In this document: positions 59,640 through 64,000 of the stretch, one piece after another
How positions within the stretch are numbered: the stretch's first letter is position 1
How the letters are laid out: every line of letters begins with the position of its first letter
Notes under the pieces: generated by a model
The model's database searches: none
Seen by the model: only the letters and a program-made list of their open reading frames with translations
What the model was told of the DNA's origin: nothing
Program-made: the position numbers and the translations under genes
Assembly: GCA_002483445.1 (NCBI GenBank)
Contig: DLHY01000084.1
Coordinates: 1 to 64,000, forward strand
Direction: 5' to 3'
From: Blastocatellia bacterium UBA7656
GTDB taxonomy: Bacteria > Acidobacteriota > Blastocatellia > UBA7656
Length of the DNA: 64,000 nt

Positions 59640-60782
59640 ATGATATCGACACGAAAAAAGAAATTGCAGACCATCATATTGATTCTCGTCATAGCCGTAG
59701 TCGCGTATGCAAGCGCGTCAGGGCCGGAACCTCGCTATACGGGAGCGCCCGGAGACATAGGCAGTTGCGTTTTCTGTCACGACACTTTTGAAAACGCAAA
59801 CGTAGGGCCGGGGAGCGTGACTATCACAAACACTCCCGCAGTTTATTCTCCCGGTCAGCAATACACGATCACCGTAACAGCGCAACAGGGCGGTCGATCA
59901 AAATTCGGATTTCAACTCACGGCCATTGATTCGGGCGGAAATCGCGCGGGGACTCTCGCAACCGTCAGTTCCGATACTCAAATCAACCCGCTCACAGGCG
60001 AAGGCGCGCGACAATACATCCAGCACTCTTCGACAGGCACGAATGCTACTTCTTCAGGGAGGCGCATCTGGCAGATTCGATGGACTGCGCCTTCAACAGA
60101 TGTCGGCACGGTGACTTTTTATGTCGCGGGGAATGCGGCTGACAACGACGGATTGAATCGGGACGATTACATCTACACCAACCGGATCACGACGGAATCT
60201 CCGACATCGAATGTCACCGTCGCGCTCGCTTCCGATCCAGCGAATCAGACGCTCGTCGCAGGCTCTCAGTTTTTGATCGACTGGTCTGCAACAGGGATTT
60301 CGAATGTCGATAGCTACGAGATTCGATACTCGACCGATGACGGAGCGACTTTCCCCATAGCCAATCTGATCTTTTCAACCACTGACGCGAACATCACCGA
60401 TTTCAACTGGACTGTGCCGGACAAGCCAACCACTCAGGCGAGAATCCGACTTCAGGCAGCGACGAAATCAGGATCGGCGGTCGAAGTCCGAAGTGGTCGC
60501 TTCACCATCACCGGAACTGGCGGCCCGGAGATTCCCACGATCACCAGCGTAGAAATCATCGGCAAGCATCTTTACGTCAACGGCACGAATTTCAAGGATG
60601 ACGCAGATGTTTATATGAACGATGCAAAGCAGAAGACCAGCAACGACTCGGAGAACCCGACGGGCCGACTCAAGTGCAAGAAGCTGGGCAAGAAGATTGA
60701 TCGCGGTCAGACGGTCAATCTAGTCGTCAAGAATCCTGATGGAACAGTGTCCGCATCGTTCCTCTATCAACGGCCCTTATAA
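59640..60782 (+). CDS. Exported haem-site protein with Reeler-like and IPT/TIG-like domains
   Basis: A 380-residue protein with a signal peptide (MISTRKKKLQTIILILVIAV, AYASA). A single haem-attachment site CVFCH is near residue 43. A beta domain follows (PGQQYTITVTAQQGGRSKFG, IWQIRWTAPSTDVGTVTFYV) that resembles the Reeler/choice-of-anchor V type found in bacterial surface proteins. Then a fibronectin-like domain (ILIDW-type strand, SYEIRYSTDDGATF) and an IPT/TIG-like end (EIIGKHLYVNGTNFKDDADV) are present. It may be a surface cytochrome-like protein involved in binding or electron transfer. The C-terminal domain names are tentative. Confidence 0.75.
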   Translation: MISTRKKKLQTIILILVIAVVAYASASGPEPRYTGAPGDIGSCVFCHDTFENANVGPGSVTITNTPAVYSPGQQYTITVTAQQGGRSKFGFQLTAIDSGGNRAGTLATVSSDTQINPLTGEGARQYIQHSSTGTNATSSGRRIWQIRWTAPSTDVGTVTFYVAGNAADNDGLNRDDYIYTNRITTESPTSNVTVALASDPANQTLVAGSQFLIDWSATGISNVDSYEIRYSTDDGATFPIANLIFSTTDANITDFNWTVPDKPTTQARIRLQAATKSGSAVEVRSGRFTITGTGGPEIPTITSVEIIGKHLYVNGTNFKDDADVYMNDAKQKTSNDSENPTGRLKCKKLGKKIDRGQTVNLVVKNPDGTVSASFLYQRPL

Positions 60783-60798
60783 CGTCGATTGACAGGTA

Positions 60799-60865
60799 CA
60801 GCGGGCTGCCAGCCTGCTGGTTCCCCGATTTTCATACAAGGCGTCAACAGGCTGGCAGCCTGTTG
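60799..60865. repeat. Pair of related hairpins after the Reeler-like gene
   Basis: The first is CAGCGGGCT-GCC-AGCCTGCTG (60799-60819, one G-T), the second CAACAGGCT-GGC-AGCCTGTTG (60845-60865, perfect). The two can also pair with each other. They may terminate transcription of the upstream gene. A degenerate relative occurs near 29981. The rest of the gap to 61030 has no gene. Confidence 0.7.
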
Positions 60866-61030
60866 TAGGATCTCCTCCTGAATTTGATTTCTTTGAAGCC
60901 GGTACTAGCGACCGGCTTTGTTTTTGCAAATTGCGCCTTAGCGCGCGGGCGCGTAAGATATGAAACTCGCCATAAGGGGCAGAGGAGATAGAAAAGAACT
61001 GATCGCCGATCTTGCACATTCGTCCGATTG

Positions 61031-62152
61031 ATGAAGAAACCGAAAATCGTCACTATCGTCGGCACGCGCCCGGAGATAATCAAAATGGCTCCGGTCATAA
61101 AAGAACTCGACCGGCGACGTGACGCATTCGATCACACTCTCGTCGCTACGGCCCAGCATCGCGAGATGCTCGATCAGTTTCTTTCCGCCTTCGACATCCA
61201 CCCCGACATCGATCTCAACCTCATGCAGAAGGGTCAAAGCCTCGCTGATTTCGCCTCGCGCTCGCTCACTTCGCTCTCCGATCTGCTCGGCCAGTTGAAG
61301 CCTGACGCGACGCTCATTCAGGGCGACACGACTACGGTTATGACCACAGGGCTTGCAGCGTTTTATCTCGGCATAAAAGTGGGCCACGTCGAAGCGGGGC
61401 TTCGTTCGTTCGATCAGCGCAATCCCTTTCCCGAAGAAGTCAACCGTCGCGTCACTTCATGTCTGGCCGACTGGCACTTCGCCCCGACCAGACAGGCCCG
61501 TTTGAATCTTCTTGGCGAAGGCGTCAGCGAAGAAAGCATTTTCGTCACGGGCAACACCGTCGTCGATTCGCTTCGAAGCGTTTCGCTCGACGGCGACTTC
61601 GAAAATGAAACACTGAGACGGATCGATTTCGCCCGCTCTCGCGCGCTGATAGTGACCGCGCATCGCCGCGAGAGCCACGGCTCGCCGCTTCGCTCGATCT
61701 GCCGCGCCGTCAAAACGATCTCTCATCGCTTCGATGACGTTGAAATAATCTTCCCCGTCCATCTCAACGAACAGGTTGCAAGCATCGTCAGCGAAGAGCT
61801 TCGAGGCGAGCGGCGGATTCATCTGCTTGCGCCTCTTTCCTACTTCGATCTGTTGCGTGCGATGAGCCGGTGTTATTTTGTGCTGACCGATTCGGGCGGC
61901 ATTCAGGAGGAAGCGCCTTCTTTCGGCAAGCCTGCGCTGGTGTTGAGAGAGACGACCGAGCGGCCAGAGCTTATAGAAAGCGGCGCGGGAATAATCGTCG
62001 GCACCGATTCCGCGCGCATAGTCGAAGAAGCATCGCGGCTGCTCACCCGCGCAGAGGAATACGCGAAGATGGTACAGGTGGAAAATCCTTTCGGCGACGG
62101 GCGCGCGGCTCAACGAATCTGCGATACGTTGGAGCGACAACTTCCGCGCTAA
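61031..62152 (+). CDS. wecB: UDP-N-acetylglucosamine 2-epimerase (non-hydrolysing)
   Basis: A 373-residue enzyme of the WecB/MnaA family interconverting UDP-GlcNAc and UDP-ManNAc in the cytoplasm. Signatures: VGTRPEIIKMAPVIKEL, ATAQHREMLDQ, VHVEAGLRS-type region (GHVEAGLRSFD), NPFPEEVNRRVTS and DSGGIQEEAPSFGKP followed by LRETTERPE. Length and all these boxes are normal. ATG 61031 is chosen; a TTG one codon earlier is in frame. It supplies precursors for surface polysaccharide, consistent with the methyltransferase and glycosyltransferase next to it. Confidence 0.95.
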   Translation: MKKPKIVTIVGTRPEIIKMAPVIKELDRRRDAFDHTLVATAQHREMLDQFLSAFDIHPDIDLNLMQKGQSLADFASRSLTSLSDLLGQLKPDATLIQGDTTTVMTTGLAAFYLGIKVGHVEAGLRSFDQRNPFPEEVNRRVTSCLADWHFAPTRQARLNLLGEGVSEESIFVTGNTVVDSLRSVSLDGDFENETLRRIDFARSRALIVTAHRRESHGSPLRSICRAVKTISHRFDDVEIIFPVHLNEQVASIVSEELRGERRIHLLAPLSYFDLLRAMSRCYFVLTDSGGIQEEAPSFGKPALVLRETTERPELIESGAGIIVGTDSARIVEEASRLLTRAEEYAKMVQVENPFGDGRAAQRICDTLERQLPR

Positions 62153-62217
62153 TGATTCCGGCTTTCAATCAATGCGCTTATCAAGTAAATTAACCCTTTC
62201 AAATTTCTGAGATAATC

Positions 62218-63360
62218 ATGATCCGTCGGGCGCTCAGACGAGCGGCGCGACCGCTCAAGGAAAAATTATCACGCTGGCGAGATCGAAGAGCGATAAGTGC
62301 GCTTTTCAACTCATCGCTTGCCGACCCCGAATCTGCCCAGTGGCAGATTCTATACGACCGACTTCTCGCCTCAAGCGATCATTTCGCAGTTGATCGCTTG
62401 AGCGCCGACGTTGCGGCGCGAATGCTTTTGCTCCTGCTGATCCCTGTAGGAAGAATCGGATTCCGCGATGCCGAAACCTTTGAGAAGCTCTTCGATCTGG
62501 CCGAGGCTCAAAAGGTTCACCTGTTGCCTGTGAGCTTTCAGCATCCGGTGCCTGAAATCGCGCTGCTCGATGACGCGCTCTGGTCTCATCGCTTCGACCG
62601 TGTTGTAAAGCTTGATGCCGAAGCCCAGATTTCATTGCTCGGCCGATTGAAAAAGTGGGGCGATGAAATGGCTTCGACTCCCACAATTGAAAGCGAAGCC
62701 GCTGAGAGCGAATATCGATGGGTCAATCCCTCGTTCGGCCCCGTCGATGCAGTCATCTACCACGCGATGATTCGCGAGTTTCGCCCTAAAAGAATCATCG
62801 AAGTCGGAGCCGGGTATTCGACCATGGTCGCGGCCCGCGCGGCGCGCATCGACGGCGGGACGCGCGTCGAATGCATCGAGCCTTACCCGATGAAAATTCT
62901 CACCCGCGGGTTTGAAGGACTCTCGCGACTCATCGCTTCGCCGCTCCAGTCGGTGCCGATGGAAGAATTCGAATCCCTCGAAGCCGACGACATTCTCTTC
63001 ATCGATAGTTCGCACGTCTCCAAAATCGGATCGGATGTGAACCGATTATTTTTCGAGATACTGCCGCGCCTCGGACCGGGCGTGATAATTCACCTGCACG
63101 ATATTTTTCTTCCCTGGGACTATCCGCGAGAATGGGTCAAGGAGAAAAAGATTTTCTGGAACGAGCAGTATCTTCTGATGGCTTTTCTGATGTTCAACGA
63201 TGAATTTGAAATCCTGCTCGCCAACAACTTTCTGCGGATCGAGCACGGTGAAAAGCTGCTACAGGCGTTTCCGTTTCTGCCCTCGCTCGAAAGAGGCGCG
63301 TCTTTCTGGATGCGCAGACGCGGTCAGCGACTCGCGGAGAATTTCGCGGATCACGGATGA
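62218..63360 (+). CDS. Class I SAM-dependent methyltransferase
   Basis: A 380-residue protein. The N-terminal 165 residues are helical and basic at the start. The methyltransferase domain has motif I RIIEVGAGYSTMVAARAA, motif post-I VECIEPYP, and DILFIDSSHVSKIGSDVNRL then GVIIHLHDIFLPWDYP, the layout of the Methyltransf_24 group common in polysaccharide and glycan loci. The target is probably a sugar or cell-surface glycan. It follows wecB in the same direction, 65 bases apart. Its stop overlaps the stop of the converging gene by ten bases. Confidence 0.88.
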   Translation: MIRRALRRAARPLKEKLSRWRDRRAISALFNSSLADPESAQWQILYDRLLASSDHFAVDRLSADVAARMLLLLLIPVGRIGFRDAETFEKLFDLAEAQKVHLLPVSFQHPVPEIALLDDALWSHRFDRVVKLDAEAQISLLGRLKKWGDEMASTPTIESEAAESEYRWVNPSFGPVDAVIYHAMIREFRPKRIIEVGAGYSTMVAARAARIDGGTRVECIEPYPMKILTRGFEGLSRLIASPLQSVPMEEFESLEADDILFIDSSHVSKIGSDVNRLFFEILPRLGPGVIIHLHDIFLPWDYPREWVKEKKIFWNEQYLLMAFLMFNDEFEILLANNFLRIEHGEKLLQAFPFLPSLERGASFWMRRRGQRLAENFADHG

Positions 63361-64000
63361 CGAAACACCCATACCTGCGTGTCTTGATAAACAAGCTCGT
63401 AAGGAGGCCAGTGAGGTTTCCACGCGGGATCGTCCTTATATATTTTCATCCCCAACGGATAACCCGGATAAAAGACCAGTATCCAGGCGACGCCTTTGGA
63501 TTCCAGCCGCTTCACCCAATCGCCGTCATCGGGCCAGCGGTATGAAGGCCAATGCGTTCGCTGCACCAGTCCCATAGAATCGATCACTCCTGGTTTGAAA
63601 TAATAATTCAGCCAACTGCCATTGATGACATACACTGCTTCGTCTTTCGTCGAACGCTCGTTGATATAACGGACTCCAGCGTAACCTCCATAGAATTTCA
63701 TCAGGAAAGCGTCGCGCGCAGTTTCATTTGTCGGTGGGAGACGGCTGCCGCGAAGTAGATTCAATCCCGCTCGCGCAGTCAGGATCAAAGCGCACGCGGC
63801 AGCGATTATCCATATCGCGCGTCGAATGGCGACAGACTTAAATATTTTTTCCGCGATATATCTGGCGCTTTCATAAAGCGCGAGGATCATAAACGGCAAA
63901 GCCGGAAGCAGCAGCCGCACCTGCTGAGAGGTGAGGAACCAGAAGGCCATGAACGAGAGCGCCCACAGAGTCCACCAACGAGCCTCGCGGTCGCGAATAG
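63351..64000 (-). CDS. Partial GT-C-type membrane glycosyltransferase, C-terminal part
   Basis: The minus strand is open from the stop at 63351 through the window edge with no break: the sequence continues upstream as EARWWTLWALSFMAFWFLTS, so the gene starts beyond the window. TM helices appear at VRLLLPALPFMILALYES and AIWIIAAACALILTARAG. Then comes an extracellular domain with ARDAFLMKFYGGYAGVRYIN, VYVINGSWLNYYF and WILVFYPGYPLG. The layout fits the end of an ArnT/PMT-like dolichyl- or undecaprenyl-sugar transferase. It converges on the methyltransferase gene and overlaps it by ten bases. Confidence 0.8.
   Translation of the reverse strand, partial: IRDREARWWTLWALSFMAFWFLTSQQVRLLLPALPFMILALYESARYIAEKIFKSVAIRRAIWIIAAACALILTARAGLNLLRGSRLPPTNETARDAFLMKFYGGYAGVRYINERSTKDEAVYVINGSWLNYYFKPGVIDSMGLVQRTHWPSYRWPDDGDWVKRLESKGVAWILVFYPGYPLGMKIYKDDPAWKPHWPPYELVYQDTQVWVFRHP

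Noticed and set aside
61457..62140. 227-codon minus-strand frame
   Set aside because: It is antisense to wecB, which has full-length family motifs on the plus strand.

Overview
The window looks like the chromosome of a moderately GC-rich member of the Acidobacteriota, plausibly a Blastocatellia-type lineage. The main evidence is nine paralogous two-domain FtsX/MacB-type permeases of the ADOP class (acidobacterial duplicated orphan permease) with no ABC ATPase nearby. Secreted S9, S41 and tricorn-type proteases, a reaction-centre-type cytochrome c, Uma2 proteins and a DUF1800/DUF1501 pair fit the same group. No rRNA or ribosomal-protein marker is present, so the assignment is inference.

Layout. 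1-4158: one end of an integrated mobile element, with ParB-like protein (cut by the edge), RepB-type primase, excisionase-like protein and tyrosine recombinase, all on the minus strand, next to tRNA-Lys and tRNA-Glu (4159-4320). 4.5-20.4 kb: mostly exported proteins: a cytochrome c, a delta-60 repeat protein, a FlgO/TolB-like TPR protein, an S41 protease with TPRs, a Uma2 gene broken by one stop codon, a TPM-domain protein, a HigBA toxin-antitoxin pair behind twin palindromes, an S9 peptidase, a glycine-zipper protein, an unknown two-gene membrane operon behind a strong promoter, a second Uma2-type protein, and a reaction-centre-type diheme cytochrome. 20.7-46.1 kb: nine ADOP genes, all on the plus strand, interrupted by a minus-strand TetR/membrane/DUF operon (28.3-29.9 kb) and a minus-strand AlkD-like gene (40.2-40.9 kb). 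46.3-51.2 kb: a tricorn-like protease and an NtrC-type regulator. 51.4-64 kb: a membrane-anchored TIR protein, small membrane proteins, a GT-C-like membrane protein, a deformylase-like protein, the DUF1800/DUF1501 pair, a haem-site adhesin-like protein, and at the right edge WecB, a methyltransferase and a partial glycosyltransferase, which suggests a polysaccharide locus.

The most unusual feature that is not a gene is a set of at least eleven intergenic elements built from short tandem units of 7-10 bases, with a second tandem array in inverted orientation and a short core between. They often start at the base after a stop codon. One exactly fills the space between two convergent genes, two neighbouring copies are almost identical, three share the same core, and one lies in frame inside a coding sequence. 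They resemble in style the short tandemly repeated sequences of cyanobacteria and are the best candidate here for something poorly described.

Regulation visible in the sequence includes a 15-9-15 perfect palindrome lying over the TetR-gene promoter, twin 18-bp palindromes ahead of higBA, several good sigma70-type promoters, and one promoter placed so close to its GTG start that the mRNA is probably almost leaderless.
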